Of a stretch of DNA of 64,000 bases, positions 11,571 through 26,816 are shown in pieces (position 1 is the stretch's first letter; each line of letters begins with the position of its first letter). This DNA comes from Onchocerca volvulus (Eukaryota > Nematoda > Chromadorea > Rhabditida > Onchocercidae). Location of the stretch: positions 2,520,646-2,584,645 of the forward strand of contig HG738136.1 in assembly GCA_000499405.2 (NCBI GenBank), in the 5' to 3' direction. The translations under genes were made by a program, and so were the position numbers. The notes beneath the pieces are model-generated. The model worked only from the letters and a program-made list of their open reading frames with translations, did no database searches and had not been told where the DNA came from.

Positions 11571-14500
11571 TTAGACTATTTTACCTTCTGTTTCATTCAT
11601 TTTCAACAATGCTCTTCGTGATATTTTCCCAGTACTGTTAAGCGGTATATTGTTGATAAACTGAATACCACCCTTTAGTTGCTTATAACTTGCAAATTTA
11701 GCTGAAATAAGTAAAATATGGTAAAGAATTATTATTTCACAAAATTCTATCACGATTTCATTTAAAAATTTCTGTTTCAAATCTTTGATGATATCTGGTT
11801 ACAACTAATAAAGGAATATAGAATGTATCGATTGATTATATTTCATTAAAAAGTTATCATGCATTTAATATTTTCAATTCTTTCACTAAATCATTTACTA
11901 CGAATAATGATTACTCCTTTAGGATTATAAAACCAGAAAATGTTAGAGTATTTTTATTTTCAAAATATATTATCCTTTTGATGCATATATTTTAAATTTG
12001 CTTGTCTGATATGAATATGATATGATTATGTGTTACATTTAATAGTTCCGCATTATTAGCATAATTAACAAAACAAATATCATTATTATTGTATTACTAA
12101 GATTAATTTTTGCTAATTTAAAATATCTTACTTTTTCGATATTCTGCATTATTATTGAAACTTAAATTTAAAAAATTTCTTTTTTAGGATAAAGAAGATA
12201 AGATTGGAAATGAAATTATGCTATTAACATACTATTGACTAGTTGATGAATGATATTTTCATCTAATTGTCCACCATCACGAAGTTTAATGTATGCTTTT
12301 GGTAGTTGTCCACTAAATTCATCGGGAATACCAATCACGACACATAATTCAACATCTTCCAATTCTTGAATTGCTTCCTCAATTTCATAGGGTGATACCT
12401 AGACATTAAATATATGATTATAGGTTATCGATTAATTACAAAACCTTCGGATATTTTTTTTTTCTATTTTTAAGTTTGGTTATTTATTCGATTAAATGAA
12501 TTATCACATCTGATTTCTAATTTGCTCTCTTTTTATTCATAACTTTTTGCTATAAAAAAATCTTATTTAATGGGAAATGAGGCCTTAATATTGTACCCTT
12601 AAGATAATTAAAATGACATTTAGTTATCACCTGCCAACCGCGAACTTTGATCATTTCCTTAATACGACCAGTTATGTAAATAAATTGATCGGAATCATAA
12701 TAACCCAAATCACCAGTTCGAAACCATCCATCAACAAATGCATCGCTGAAATATCATTCAAGATGATGTTAAAATTGAATTTATTTCTTGGGAGAAAAAA
12801 ATTAAATATCGAAAAATGAAAAAATACGCGGTATCATTAGTCTTCTCGAGATATCCTTGCATTATTGTTGCTGTTCTTAGCCATATTTCACCGATTTCCA
12901 TTTCTTCACATTCTTCATTATTCCGTAATTTCACAATCTGTATTTTTTAAAAATTTCATCCAAATAAAAAAAAACCAAATTAAAATTTGTAATTAATAAC
13001 TGCCTTATCAATCCATTGTCTAAAAAAGGAGAAAAATGTCATATAATAAAATAGTAAAAGAATGATTAGCAAAAATGCAAATAAGAAACCGCTTCTAATG
13101 AACCTTTCGAATTCAAATCATCGTTTTACCGTAATAATCTTATCTACGATTTCTGGAAATCTTTCTGTCCCTCTCTCTCTCTCTCTTCCTCTTTCTTCTT
13201 CTTAGAATGAATTTTAAACTTATTTAATTTTAAATTCAGGAACTTTCTTTTAAAAAAATTCTATCAATTGATTGGAACTTTGATATAGATAAGAATAATT
13301 AAAGCTAAGATTGAAATTGTGTAAAAATTTATTCCTTCACAGTTTAAATGCAGGAAGTGTGCCATTATTGAATTTTGTAAAAATTTTTTCAAGTACCATT
13401 AATCGATCATAGGTGCAAGGAAAATTACATTAGAGCATTAAATCATTAATTTGATTTGACATAATACACTATTATGCGAACCTTTGCAATGATAAAACGA
13501 ACAATTTTCATCTGTTGCATTCTGTTACCTCATGTTTTGATTGAAGACAATGAGGACAAGCGTTATTTCCTTTCAGACATATCATTTGTTGTTTGAGAGT
13601 GGGATAAACTTGACATTCATTATCCCAATGGTTTTTGTTACAAAATAGAAATCTTTTAATTTTGTCTTTGAAATTTTTTTTTTTTTTTTGATTTTCTGAT
13701 CAAACTTAAGATCATTTTGTTCTATTCCTTGATTGTGCCTAAAGTCGAAGTTTCTTTCTTTACATGATTTGGTTTCGATTGATCCTTCTCCTGTTAAGAA
13801 TTCGAGTTCTAATTAATTTTTCGTTTCTTTAGATCGATTTTGCTAAAAATTGTCGGAATTTGGTAAATCACTATGCAAATTATATCAATTATTACTGAGC
13901 TACTGAATGATCACGTATAAAATTGAAATTTACTTTGCATTCAACATTTGGCAATAAAATTCCGCAACTTCCAGTTTTTCCTTCTGGAAATAATGGCTGC
14001 ATAAAGATAAAAGCACCCGCTTCTGTTGTACCATATACTAAATTTAAAAAATTATTAAAATCGAAAGAAATGAAGCATTAGATTTTTTGCTAATATTAAC
14101 CAAAAATTAAAATTTTGGATTTATTTATCCTTCCATTAGTACCTCTATTTCTTATAAATAAATTTAATAATTTATTTAATAAATTGAAAATTTATTTAAT
14201 AAATTAAAAACTTGCAAAGCAGCAAATTTTCAAAAAATTAAAAAAAAATAACAGTAATAACTTACACTGAATAATGTTTGTTTTGGATAAGCGACGCTTC
14301 ACCGTTTCGATAAGTGATTTTTTGATATGAGCTGATCCTACGAAGATGTATTTCAGGAAATGAAATGCTTCAGGGTTTAGATTAGGTCTAGTTGCGAGAA
14401 ATTTTAACACCGGCGGTACCAACAAAGCTGTTGTCACCTAAAGTCCAATGCATTTCAAATATTCTTTTATTTGAAGAACTTAATCACTTGAAAAATGGTC

Positions 14501-17353
14501 TAAATTTTATAAAAATCTCTTCTTCATTATTTGAAAAACGATCTAAATTTTATGAAAACATTTGTTATACAGAGGATATAAATATTAGAAATCAAAAATT
14601 GATTTCACTTCATTAATAATAAATACAGGGTTGATTAGATCATAAAGGATTAAAATGAATGAAATTTCGATAAATTTAAAATTTCTGACCGTGTGTTTTT
14701 CGTTTTTTATTTATTTATTTATTTTTGAGCAAAAGAGATAAAAAGAGAATGAAATGTTGCCTGATAATTGCTTAGCGTCTTCAGAAATTGTTCACCGTCA
14801 AATTTTCGATTTACAATGATTTGGACACCAAGCCCTAGAAGACCAAAGACAGTAAGCAGACCACCAGCGTGAAAATACGGTAATACACCGTACACGATAT
14901 CCGTGCCGCTTAGACTAACCATTTCGTATTTTCCAAATTTGATTCCCTGAGCTTTACTGCAATTACTTTATCATGAAAAAAACAATTTGTGTAAGATTTC
15001 GCACTCTTTTTGCTCTTTTCAAATCTAAATTACGATGATTTGAACATCTGTAATTCCGAGATATTCTCAGATAAGCTGGGAAAATTTTAAGTTCAAACAT
15101 TGACAACAAGATAGTTGACACAAAAGGTGTCAGAATGCTATTCAAAAAATTCTTATGATTTTTTTACTTCCAAATATGAACTTCTTTTTTCATTTTTCTA
15201 TTTTTGTTAATGATTAGTTTAATTGCAAATCAAGAAATATATATATATACATGTATATGTATAGTATATGATTATGTATACATATATGAAAAATAAGTCG
15301 AACAATTTTAGAATAAATATTTACAAAACTATTTATTATAAAATTAATACAAACATACCGAACCAATTCGACATTAGCAATAAGTGTATTATGATTTAAA
15401 ATAACTCCTTTTGGTAATCCGGTTGTTCCGGAAGAAAAGAATATTACTGCCTATAAAACGTACTTTTATAATTTATGCAATCCTGTTTTGTAAACATTCT
15501 TGAGTTTTTTTTTTTTTTATAAATTTTCAAATAACGAAAAATTTTATTCTCTTTTCTACTATCAAAACTTTTGCATATTTTATAATGACAAAAAAAGAAA
15601 ATTAACTCACTGTATTATCTTCCTGAACAGGTTTATTTTGAAAATCATATATATCTTCGTTAATCCAAAATGAGTTATTATTGTTCAAATAAGATTGAAA
15701 ACTATAATATAGCAAAGTTTCTTTAGTCGAATCGAGCATTATAATCTTAGCCTAAGATAAATTAATGATAAAATATGGAATATTAAAAAAAATTTAAGGA
15801 GTGATTATCAAAATGATTTAGTATTTGTTTTATGATTAAATCAATGATAAGATCACGTATTTTATACAATATTTTATCTTATAATATTTGTGAATTATTA
15901 ATCGTATGTATCATACCTTAACTTTTACGCCATTTTCATGCGAAAAAAAAAAAGACGAAAAAAAAAATTACAACATTTTCACTTATTCGTCAATTAAAAT
16001 ATCCTTTCTTGCTAAATTAATTTGATTTATTTCTGATTTTATCTACTATTAGCGCATAACTTAATCAGTTCAACATAAAGCGAAAAAAATGATTGAATCA
16101 TTTTAATTGCTTACTTCTATATTTTTCTCCTTTAGATGTCGAATTTTTTCAAAAAACTTCTCTTCGGTTAATATCCATTTAACCGATACTTTCTTGAAAT
16201 ATTTTTCAATTTCGTCTAAAATTAAATTAATAATAAGTATATTACAAGAAATTGAAAAATTATCAATATGTATATAAATAATTTTCAAAAAAATTCCTTT
16301 TTTAGCTACGGTTTGCAATTATTGAGCAATTTCGTGCAATTCAAATTTGACCAGATTACTAAACTCATCAAAATTAAATTCTCAATTAAATAATCAATAA
16401 CGAGAATATAAGTTAGTGATCCATTTGATGACATATATTTTTCATTCTAAAAATAAGATAACAAATCTTATCATTATATCTTTACTTCTATTTAATATTT
16501 CTCATTTCTCATTTGCCTTCTTGTGAAACAATTGGAAATTTTGATGAATAAGCATAAAAAGATAATAAATAATAATATAAACAATATTTACGGCTTCATT
16601 TAAAATAATTTTTCAATATATTATTTATTTTTGAAATTACAAATGATCATCTTAGTTTACTGACAAGTTTTATACGCCGGATTCAAAGGTACCAAAATAG
16701 CTCCAAGACCAACGGCAGCCAAAATAAAAGCAATATAATCCGACGAATTTCCAAGATATGTACCGATTATATCACCATGTTGAATACCTATTCTTATTAA
16801 CGCATTACGCATTCGCTCGGAACGATCAATGAATTCCGAATAAGTAAGAAACTTCATCGTTTCTGGATTAGTCTAAAATATTTCGCAAAAAGTTTCCATT
16901 TTGAATGATAATGGATCTTTTTAAGCACAGCCAAGAATCGTATTGTGCATTAGACAAATCATTATTACCGTAAGAAATAAAATAAAATTTCTGTTCAAAA
17001 GATTTTTCAGAAACTCTTTTATAGTCAATACTTTGTTTAAAAATCTTAACAGCTTTTTTTTTTTTTTTGTTTTTTTTTTTAAATTTATACACATGCACAC
17101 ATATATTTTTTTTTGTTATAAAATATGCATTACAGTAATGATAATTTAACCATAATTTAATAAAATTTCGATTTAAATTCAATTTATTGGCATAAAGAAA
17201 TTTATAAGTCATTAATACTTTTTATACAGTAAAACAATTCATACTTACAAAAGCGATTTTATTTCCGAATTGTTTGATAATTTCAAAAAAATATTCATAA
17301 AAAGATTTTGCAATCGGTGAAATCTTTTCAACAAAGTGATTTCGTATTGTCAT
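11571..17353 (-). CDS. Acyl-CoA synthetase, AMP-binding (4-coumarate-CoA ligase/luciferase-like)
   Basis: Adenylate-forming enzyme that activates a carboxylic acid with ATP and loads it onto CoA. Twelve exons: 17353-17249, 16872-16665, 16215-16115, 15751-15611, 15450-15359, 14956-14761, 14437-14266, 14037-13934, 12937-12828, 12745-12631, 12398-12233 and 11701-11571 (stop TAA). All phases agree, giving 546 residues, full family length. Motifs: ATP/AMP loop [10 protein letters not shown] at about 191-200; [13 protein letters not shown] at 340-344; GWFRTGD at 416-422; [13 protein letters not shown] hinge at 436-448; NSTGKISR with the catalytic lysine at about 529. Exon 6 ends at a GC donor. The C-terminus (GKIV) is not a peroxisomal SKL signal, unlike many relatives. 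Substrate unknown; nematodes have many paralogues (acs family). A TTTCAG acceptor 17 bases before the ATG fits trans-splicing. Confidence 0.94.
13168..13204. repeat. CT-rich simple repeat in an intron
   Basis: A run of CT dinucleotides followed by CTTCTT-type triplets lies in the intron between exons 8 and 9 of the acyl-CoA synthetase gene. Simple sequence, no function inferred. Confidence 0.8.
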
Positions 17354-17370
17354 TTTCTAATTCACCAAAT

Positions 17371-17372
17371 CT
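17371..17372 (-). promoter_or_regulatory. Probable spliced-leader acceptor of acyl-CoA synthetase gene
   Basis: The minus strand reads TATCAGTTTCAG and then 17 bases to the ATG. No coding exon is visible upstream. Position and sequence fit SL addition. Confidence 0.45.
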
Positions 17373-20300
17373 GAAACTGATAATTTCATTTATCGGAAAG
17401 CAACGGAATATGGGCAGATCAAACTTTAAGAATTTTAACTTCTTACACTTATTGCCTTCTTCAATTTAGCAGATCTTTCACTTAATTTTAATGCTTAACA
17501 GATTTATCCTATTCATTTCTGATATACTTTAATCTAATGACAACTTTAATCATTATTATAAACTAGAAATAGTTTTAACATTTTAACATATTTCACTTTT
17601 TTCAAACACTTTTTGTCATATTAATAAAATACCTTCGATAGTTAATGAAATGTTTAAGCATTAAGATATAAGTAATTTAAATGATCAATTATATTATGGC
17701 TAATTGAAATATTTATTAATATCACAATAAAAACGGATTAATAATCGAAAATTATTTCTTATCAATTAACTATTAATATAGTTAAGGAATGATAAGAAAT
17801 TACCATCTTTAGTAAGACTTAATTTAAAATTTTTTTTCTGAAGAATTAAGTTAAGCCGTATATCTAATATCTGTTAGTAATTGCCAAAATTCAAAAATAA
17901 CTAGATGGTTGTTTTAAAATTACAGTAAATTTTAGTATAAATGAAAGTTAAACTATCTAAACTAATTTCCTTCCAACTTATCGATCAATTTAAGAAATTG
18001 TTCGAAAAATTGATTAAAATTAATAATTGTATTAAATCATTCAAATTATCTCACAAAATTTACGAAACTTTAAGAAAGATTGACAGAACAAGAATGATTG
18101 GTTAAGACATCCATTTTCATGAAACTGAATAATATTTCAAAAGTCTGATTAGCTTCAATTTTGCTATTCTTCTTCAAGATCCTTATAATACGTTTTTCCA
18201 TTATAATGATGGATAATATAATTTTATTAGATATATTTATTGTGATATTACTACAATAAGTGATTTCGAATATAATTCCATTACTATTTTTAATTTAAAA
18301 TGATCAAAATTCAAATATTTTTCTGTGAATATTCCCACAGTTTCTTTATTCGAAAAATCTCAAAAAAATGTCTGAAAGGAAACTTTTTCTTTAGTTTCAA
18401 CGAAATTTCATTAAATAGCAATAAAGGAATGAATAGTATTGAATATATAGAACGATTTTTCTTTCTTTCTTTTTTTTTTTTTTTTTTTTTAGCCAAAATT
18501 ATCAAAAGATTTGAATCATAATTAATATCATTGGTTTTTTATTTAATAACTAAATCGGAAAATTTACTGAGCAAAAACGGTTTTCCTGAGTCGTAAGCTT
18601 CTCTGATTCAAATATAGCAAATGAACATTCATTTAAGAAATTCATTTAAAAAAGTAAAAAATTTCGCATTACATGAAAAATTTTTCTGTATAATCTGAAA
18701 TTGAAACTGATTAATTCGCATAATCTATGAATATATTAGTTGGTCATTTTTTATTCTGAGATATATTTTCACAAAATATGTTGAGGAAAAAAGGTATTTT
18801 GTGGAAAGTTTTTATAAGATTGGAAATTGGGAAAAAGTGAATTTGTTGTGTTATGAAATTTTGATTTGATGAACTTTATTCACCACAACTATGAACAAAA
18901 CAATTGATGATTCTCAATAATACACCGATAATTTGAACTCTCGTTCAATAGGAGGGAAGTTATTTGAAGATTCTTGATTGTTGGGAATTGATAAGATTTG
19001 ATGATATTTGGAAGCTGAATTGCAAACCGACCAGAGCAAAGTAATACAAAAGGAGTGATCAAAGTGAATCAAATCAAATAAGCTGATCTTTGGCAAATAA
19101 TATGGAGAAATTCCAAGCGGTCGTACGAAATTAGTGGAAAAAAAAAAGAAGAAGAATAATCAAATTCCTACAATTGAAGCGATGCTTCTTTATATAATGA
19201 ATGGTTTACAAAAGCATATTGTGATATAATCGTGTTGGATACAAAGATAACTGTGTGAACGAAGTTATTTTATATTTTACAACAATTTAAATATTGAAGT
19301 TATGCTTAATTTTTGAACTGGAAGAAATTTACATCTGAACTGTTTTCGCAAATGTTTATTAGTTTTTAATCATTTAAAGTTAAGAATCTGCATATGAAAT
19401 AGATTACCATATGTTCAAGATATAAGTTTACTAGGTGTTTAAAAATATGTAATCTAAGCTGGTGGAGCTACATATGTATTGGATAAGCTATTCAAATTGA
19501 ACAAATTTCTATTTTGCAAATAATTACAAAATAAGATGTTTAAAATCGATATATTTAGTAATGCAAGAATTTTCATGATTATTTAAGAATATTTTTATAT
19601 TGAGAATGTTTTGGTTATTTCGACACGATATGTTTGTGTGGTTTAGAGATTGAGAAAATTCGAAAATATTCTTTTACATCCATGTAATTTTAAGAATTAA
19701 GTTTTTTTTTTTCGAAAAGCTTTTATTCAATGAATCCATTCGCGTTGATAATGGATTTTGCTTGATTTTTTTTTTGGCTCATTTTTTAAAATGTACTTTT
19801 CTTGGCTTAAATTCTTAAGGGTAAGCAAAAAATAAACAAAATTTAATTAAAAATTAAGAGGGAAGCAAGAAGGACTAGTAAATTTATGATGTGCTTGTAT
19901 TAGAGATTGAGAAAATTTGAAAAGACAATTGTGATTGTTGGTTTTGATTTTTTTTGACGACACATTTGACACTAATAGCAAATGCGGTATATATTTTAAA
20001 CGATTGAAAAAGTGATAAATGACAAAAAGTTTCACATTTTAACAATCAATGAGAGCAAGAAATATCAAATCGAGTCGCTTGCTGCGATTTTTATAGAACT
20101 AGATTTTTTTTTTATCAGTTGAGGTACCTAAATTATGACCGTATCATCTTAGTTTACTTCAAATTTGTACTCCGACTCTTCTTTTATTTCATTTCACGCA
20201 TTGTTGGTAACTTGGATTTTATTTCATAAAAGAATATCACTGATAAAAAATAGGAAATAAAAATAATAAAATAATGCGACATTAAAGTAATGAAATAAAT

Positions 20301-22149
20301 TTTTCGGTAAATTATATACGATTGAATTTTTTTCAGCATAATTGCTTATTTTATAAAAAAATTTAATACTTTTGTTTTCGGTACTTTTTTTTTTTGTTCC
20401 TTTTAACTTCAATAAATTCAGTATATTTCATTTTCTTTTTGCAAAAATCAATGCGATGAAAATTTTCTTGCCGATTTTTTTCTTTTATTGTTGATTTTTT
20501 AAAAATTTTGTCCTTCCATTATTGGAAAAAAAAAATTACCCAAAAGTTCAAAAATACAAAGAAAATAATTTCATTCTGTGTTAAATGCAAAAAAGTAACA
20601 ATAATTATTACCTTGTTAAAATCGAATAAAATTTTCCATGAAAATATGTTTACATTTTCGATGTAACGGAAAAAAAAACTTAAAATGAATTATTTCCATT
20701 TTTAAAATATTGATGTTACTTGTTCATCTTTTTTCTTCTGTATTCTTTATTCTTTACAGTCTCTTTTTTCTTTATCACTAAAATATTTGAAAGTCAAAAA
20801 TCAATTCATCAAACTAACAATTTACCATCATTACGGAAAATGATGTGAATATATATTCCTATATTTCTAATTTCAATACAGATTGTACCATTCATTTCAT
20901 TTTTACCTTTTCCTAATTTCTTAATTTCGCAATTTTTATTTCAAATTATCTCAAAAAAAAATTTGATGTTAAAAACAAATTTAACGATAATGCATAATTA
21001 AATTCTGTATTTATTTCCGGTTGTTCGTCTCATATTTATAATCATCTGATGTCCTTCTACTTGTCAAGATATATTCCCGGTATTTCTTAGTATCTCATCC
21101 TCTACTTTTCTCGGATGAATTAAAATGCTCTGAACTATTGATTATTCTGATAATAGTGATAAGAAAACTGTTTAAAATGATGATATATATCTAATACTTC
21201 AGGCTGATAGACAAACAGACAGACAAACATCACTTTGTTTTGTTTTGTAAGAAATTCCTTCACTTGTTATTTGAGAAATTTAATTTATCAGTTAGCATGA
21301 TTTTGAACTCTGATCTACTATTTGTTTTTCATTTCAGTCTATTTTTTGTTTTCTTTTATTTAATCCACATATTAATTAATAGAGATAATTAATTTGTTCG
21401 AAAATTTAAATTAAATTTTATTAAGTTAAATTGAATTGAATTTACTATAAATTTTTCTGCAAAAGTTTCATTTGCGATTGATTCGTTCTTTTATTAATAT
21501 TTTAACTAAAATTTTTTCGAAAAAAATGAAACAAACCTGTTTTTCTCTTCTCCAAGCATACATCACTCAATATTTACTTGCAGCTTCATTTTTCAGAAAT
21601 TCATATTTTTATTTATGGAATCTTTAATTCTATGATTTTATTGGTTGCTGAAATTATCTGTCTAACAGTTAATTGTTTTCGAAATGCTCGTTTAATTTGT
21701 CTAAAATGAAATTTCAAATTTAAGATGATAGTTTTGAAATTGTAAAATAAATCGAATTAATACAATAGTAACGGATATTTATTTAGTTATTCAAACAATT
21801 GTAACAATCTGATTTTTAAAAGAAATATTGTGAAATAATTCTCATACATCTTTCAACGTATGTTCAATTGACTCTTACTATTGATATGTATTAAATTTAT
21901 TTAATTTAATTAGTTTTTTAAAATATTAATTGACAACCAATTGGAATTATCGTATTATTTGCTTTGAAATTTATTTTTTAAATTATATTAGCAAATATTA
22001 GAATTGTATTGTTAAAATAACATTTGCTTTACACCTTGTATATTATAAATTCGAAAAGAAATATTTTTTCTTTTATCAACTTGTTGCAGTAGTTATGCCT
22101 TATTTATTGGTGAATAATCATTTTTCTTTTTTTTTTATCACTTATTATC

Positions 22150-22275
22150 ATCATTCAGTATCAGTAGATTATATCAGTATTGATATGTTCAATATCATTC
22201 ATGATATCATTTTGTTCATTATTATTCTATATCATATCAATATCAGTATATTCGATATCATTTGCGATATCATTT
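22150..22275. repeat. Imperfect GATATCAT-rich repeat
   Basis: Overlapping copies of ATATCAGTATTGATATG, ATGATATCAT and CGATATCAT-like words recur over about 125 bases. They are partly palindromic because GATATC is self-complementary. This looks like a degenerate short tandem repeat. Confidence 0.5.
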
Positions 22276-25200
22276 AAGTTTATTAAAAATTCAAATTATT
22301 TATCTTCCCTTATATTATTTTTTTTTTCTATGCATTACGATAATATGGATTCCATACGCTAAAAGAATCCAATAGAAATGATGAGTTGATGACAAATCAT
22401 TTGCCATCATATTAATTTCTAGAATGATGTTTATTTTATGAAAAATTTAAGTGATTACTTTTTCGTACTTTTTTTTTTTAATTAAAAAGAAAATGTCATT
22501 AATTTCTTCTGCAAAAATAAATTTTTGCATATAATCATTAATGGCCAAAGAAAGAGAAGAAGAAAAGAAGGAAAATGGTTGCGATGAAAACAAAAAAAAA
22601 AAAAAGGAAAAGAAAAGTTCATTTATCCTGTTTTTCAAAATATCAAAATTTGTTGGAAAATATATCTTATCCATCAGAAATCACACTATGTCAGCTCAAA
22701 TATTTTTGTTGATGATCAGGTGGCAAAAATTGCTTCTCTTCAAATTCAACTTGATCGATATTGATTTGAGAATGATGAGGCTAAGATCGGGAAGAAAGAG
22801 AGGAAAATGATGTATTATAAATTGTAAAGTTTTCTACAAAGTTCCAAATATTTTATCATTTTTCTTAACTGCAAATCACCCGTCCATATGCACTTATCAG
22901 CAAAATTCAATAGCAATAGCGAAACAAAAAAAGAAAAAAAAAAAAAAAAAGGGAAAAATTTCACTTATTATTATGTGAGGAAAACTTGAAAAAAAAGAAG
23001 AAAAAGTAATCTTAAACTATTACGTTTTATCATTTTTTATCAATTTAACACAAATTAGTCAATATTAATTTTACTTATTTGGGATTAAAGTAATGTTGTG
23101 TAGGTAAAATTAATATTGATTAATTCATATCCATCATTACTTATTTATCACTTATCAACAGTTTTCTGATTATAAAAAAAAAATAAATATGTATATATAA
23201 TACAAAATTCAGTATTATTTTTTTCATCAAAAAAATTCTAATTAATTAATTTCTTCATTTATTGATAAAGTCTTGCAAGCATGCATCAAAACGTTTGATT
23301 TAATCGCTTGCTTAAGTTCTAGTTTAAATCATTTCTTGATAATCTTTTGGATGATAATGATGTTGAATTATGAGCAAAAAATTCCATTATCATTATCTTT
23401 TCCTTTTTTTTTGATATTAGAATTTAGATATTTTACATTTATTGAATGACAACATAATTTGAAGTTTTAGATGAAAATTTTTTTATACAATTCATTTATT
23501 AAATATTGTAAATTTGCAACAGAAAAATAGTAAATATCATTAATTAAAACTTTTGTTTGGAAATATTATTTTAATTAAAAATAATAATTCGAAATATAAT
23601 ATGGCCTAGTTAAATCAAAGATAATAATGATCGAATATTATTATGGTTTCTTATTTTGATATTATATCTTGAATATATATTTTGCACATTTATCAAGTTA
23701 TATTAATTTCAATTACTAGTCTAAAATGTATGATGCTCAATTTTTTTTAATTACTGGTCAAGAACTAGTAATTAAAATAGTGCTAATTAAGTAGCCAACA
23801 TTTAAGTAAAAAATTCTTTAGCTTTGATACTTGACATCTAATCTTATCACGGAAAATCCGAATAGTTAAGCAAACTGATAAAAATTTGATATTTATACCG
23901 CCACAAAAAGCTTACATGTTGAAAAAGTTTATATAAGTAATCCTTATGACTACGATTATATCACTTCTGTTTATATCACTTTCTCATCATGAAACGTAAA
24001 AACCGAAAGAAATAAGTTTATGATGATAAAATCATATCATATCAAATTTTATTACTTTCCTTTTTGCATACTTTATATCTGTCACTATTTATATCGTAAT
24101 TTGAATATGTTAATTTCAGTGAAAAATTTTCATAAAATTAAAGTGATTATATCATTTCTGCTTTCTATCATTTATCAACAATAAAATTGTTTATTTCAAG
24201 TTTATCAATGACAATTATCAGCAAATCATTCAAATATGTAACACATTCCCTAGGTTACGAAAAAAAATTAATCGACAATCATGCAACTAATGACATTATT
24301 CTTAATTAACTTACTTTCATAAATTAATAATCTAAACTTATTTTATAACAAATTTACTTTATTTACACATTATATGTTGATTTTTTGCAAAATTTCACAG
24401 CATTATTTGAAATAAAACTTACGTCTAATACATTAGTTCGAACAGATCGATTGCATCAATTGATTTCATAGCTGGAATGTAGACCTAAACTAAAGAAAAA
24501 AAGCCTAAAATTTAAGATAAATGAGCCTAGACATGTCAGCAACGCAATTTTATCACACATCAATTTTATCAAAGCTGCATTATAATTTGAAAATTTTCAA
24601 TATTTGCTTTTTAGTATTTTTTTATTTAATTGAAACTTTAACGATTAATAGAACAAATTTAATTCAATTTTTTAAAAATAACAATGAGTACTTGAAATCT
24701 TTTTTTTTTGCGAGTTTTTAGCTTGTTTTTTACTTTCAATCAATAGAAATTTTATTCAAATTGTGATTTTCGATAAAAAAAAAAAAACGAAGTTAAAGAA
24801 TTAAATTTTATATTGCCAACACGAAATGAATAGTTTTTTTTTTTTTTTTCTTCTTGATTTGCTTCGAAAAAAGTGTTATGTACAAGAATTACAAATCTCT
24901 CTCATCTTCTCGTTGCAGAGAAAAAATTTTATTTTAAATATTTCGAATTTAAATTCAATTTTTGAATATTTAAGATGATATTTCATATCAAGCATTTAAG
25001 AAAGCAATATAAATTGAATATGAGAAATTTTGTCGATTTTAAGTAAGGTTATTGAATTTAACTTCTAAGGCAGACAAAAGTTGTGCAAACAATGCATGCT
25101 TATTGCAAAAGTTCTGCAATTAAAGTGCGGAGTTAATTTTAAATTACCATTTTAAATTAAAATTTTAAATTTTAACAATTTGCTAAACTTCATCTGTTAC

Positions 25201-26816
25201 TTTGCTCAGCTAAGTAAAAATAATTTTTTGAATTAAAAATTGTTAATTCCAACTATTCCATTCATAAAAACATTGAAAGTAAATAGAGTAATTCGAGAAT
25301 GTTATCTTCTGATAATTGGAAATGCATCTATTTTGCGTATAATGTAAATTTGTCGAATCAAATTATTCACAATTGTCAAATATTTTTATTTTTATGTAAA
25401 TTCATTATAAAAACTTTCAATTATTTTTAATTAAAATTACCAAATATTGTTATTTTTGATAAATAATTTTTGCAATTAACAAATAGTTTTATATTTTTAA
25501 TGAATAACTCTTACTGGCAATATAAGTATTTCATTTATTAAATATTGCTATTAGACATTTTTGTCGAAAATAATTTGATTTTTGTTAATTAGAATTGTTA
25601 AATATTCTTATTTTCATATATGTTACATTGTAAAAAGCTCCGACGAATAATTTTTGTGTAATTAATTGACAAATATTTCCATTTCCGATAAATATTACTA
25701 TTAGTAATATAAGTATTTCATTATTAAACATTTTTATTAAAATATATAAAGATATTTCTAACAGAAATATTTCAATCATTGATTAATTAAAACCATTTTT
25801 CTTATCATTTTCCAATCAAATCTATGAAAAAAAAAAAAAAAAAATCAAGAACATTTACGAAATGAAGCAAATTTGATTTATTAATTGATTCGATACTTTT
25901 TCATTTCCTCTTTTTCCGAAATTTTATGATATTTTCATCTGAAATGATCAAAAATTAGTTCAAATGTAATTACATTCCAAATTTTTACCCTTTTATTTCT
26001 TATTTCCCTCTTTGCATTCATTTTCTCTTTATAATTAAAAATTATTGATTTATATTAGCTATTTTAAGAAAATTTTTCAATATTTACTGCTTAAATGGAA
26101 AAAAAAAAAGAACATATCATTAAAAAAAATTACCGCTTAAATTATATTAGAAATCATTCCAGGAGTTAATTGGTAAAAAAATTTTTCTTACTTGACTTTT
26201 TTTTTTTCTATTTTGACAAAAATTTTTGTTTTATTTTTTCTCTCTTTTCAAAATTATTTATCCATTCAAATTATTGATTAATAAAAAGAAAAATACTGCA
26301 AATATTTGTTCACATGCTGATGAATGCAAAAAAAACTTGCTAAATTTTGTTTTTTTTTAAAGCAAAAAAGAAATTATCATGAAATGGATTATTGTGTTCT
26401 TTTTGATGATAAATATTCGATTATATCTTATCATTTCATGATATTTTATTGATAATTATTGATAAAGAATATCAAGTTAACATATTGTACATGCGGTAAA
26501 AATGCATTTTATCAATGGACAAATTTGTTTCGAAATAATACCTTTTTATCAATTATCATGAATAATATGATATCTGAAAAGAAATTGGTACAACATTGTT
26601 TCTAATATTTCTGATTTTATTTATCAATTTATGATAATAATTTCATGAAATTAATGATAATTGATATTCTGCAAAAAAGTGTAATAATATTCAGACATAG
26701 AAATCTTAGTAATTTTATTACTTGTGATAAATAATGCAATGTATCAAATTAATTATTCATTACAAGAAAGGAATGATTTTAATCTATCTGATATAATTTT
26801 TTTCATTCCGGTTTCT

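Noticed and set aside
18911..19096. Minus-strand 60-codon frame
   Set aside because: Isolated, no acceptor, no similarity recognised; expected by chance in 13 kb.
22541..22810. Plus-strand 89-codon frame (starts MAKEREEEKKENG)
   Set aside because: Composition is driven by A runs; no partner exons or known motif.
23000..24250. Many TTATCA/TGATAA words that could be GATA-factor sites
   Set aside because: Such words are expected at high frequency in DNA this AT-rich; no clear spacing or clustering beyond chance by eye.
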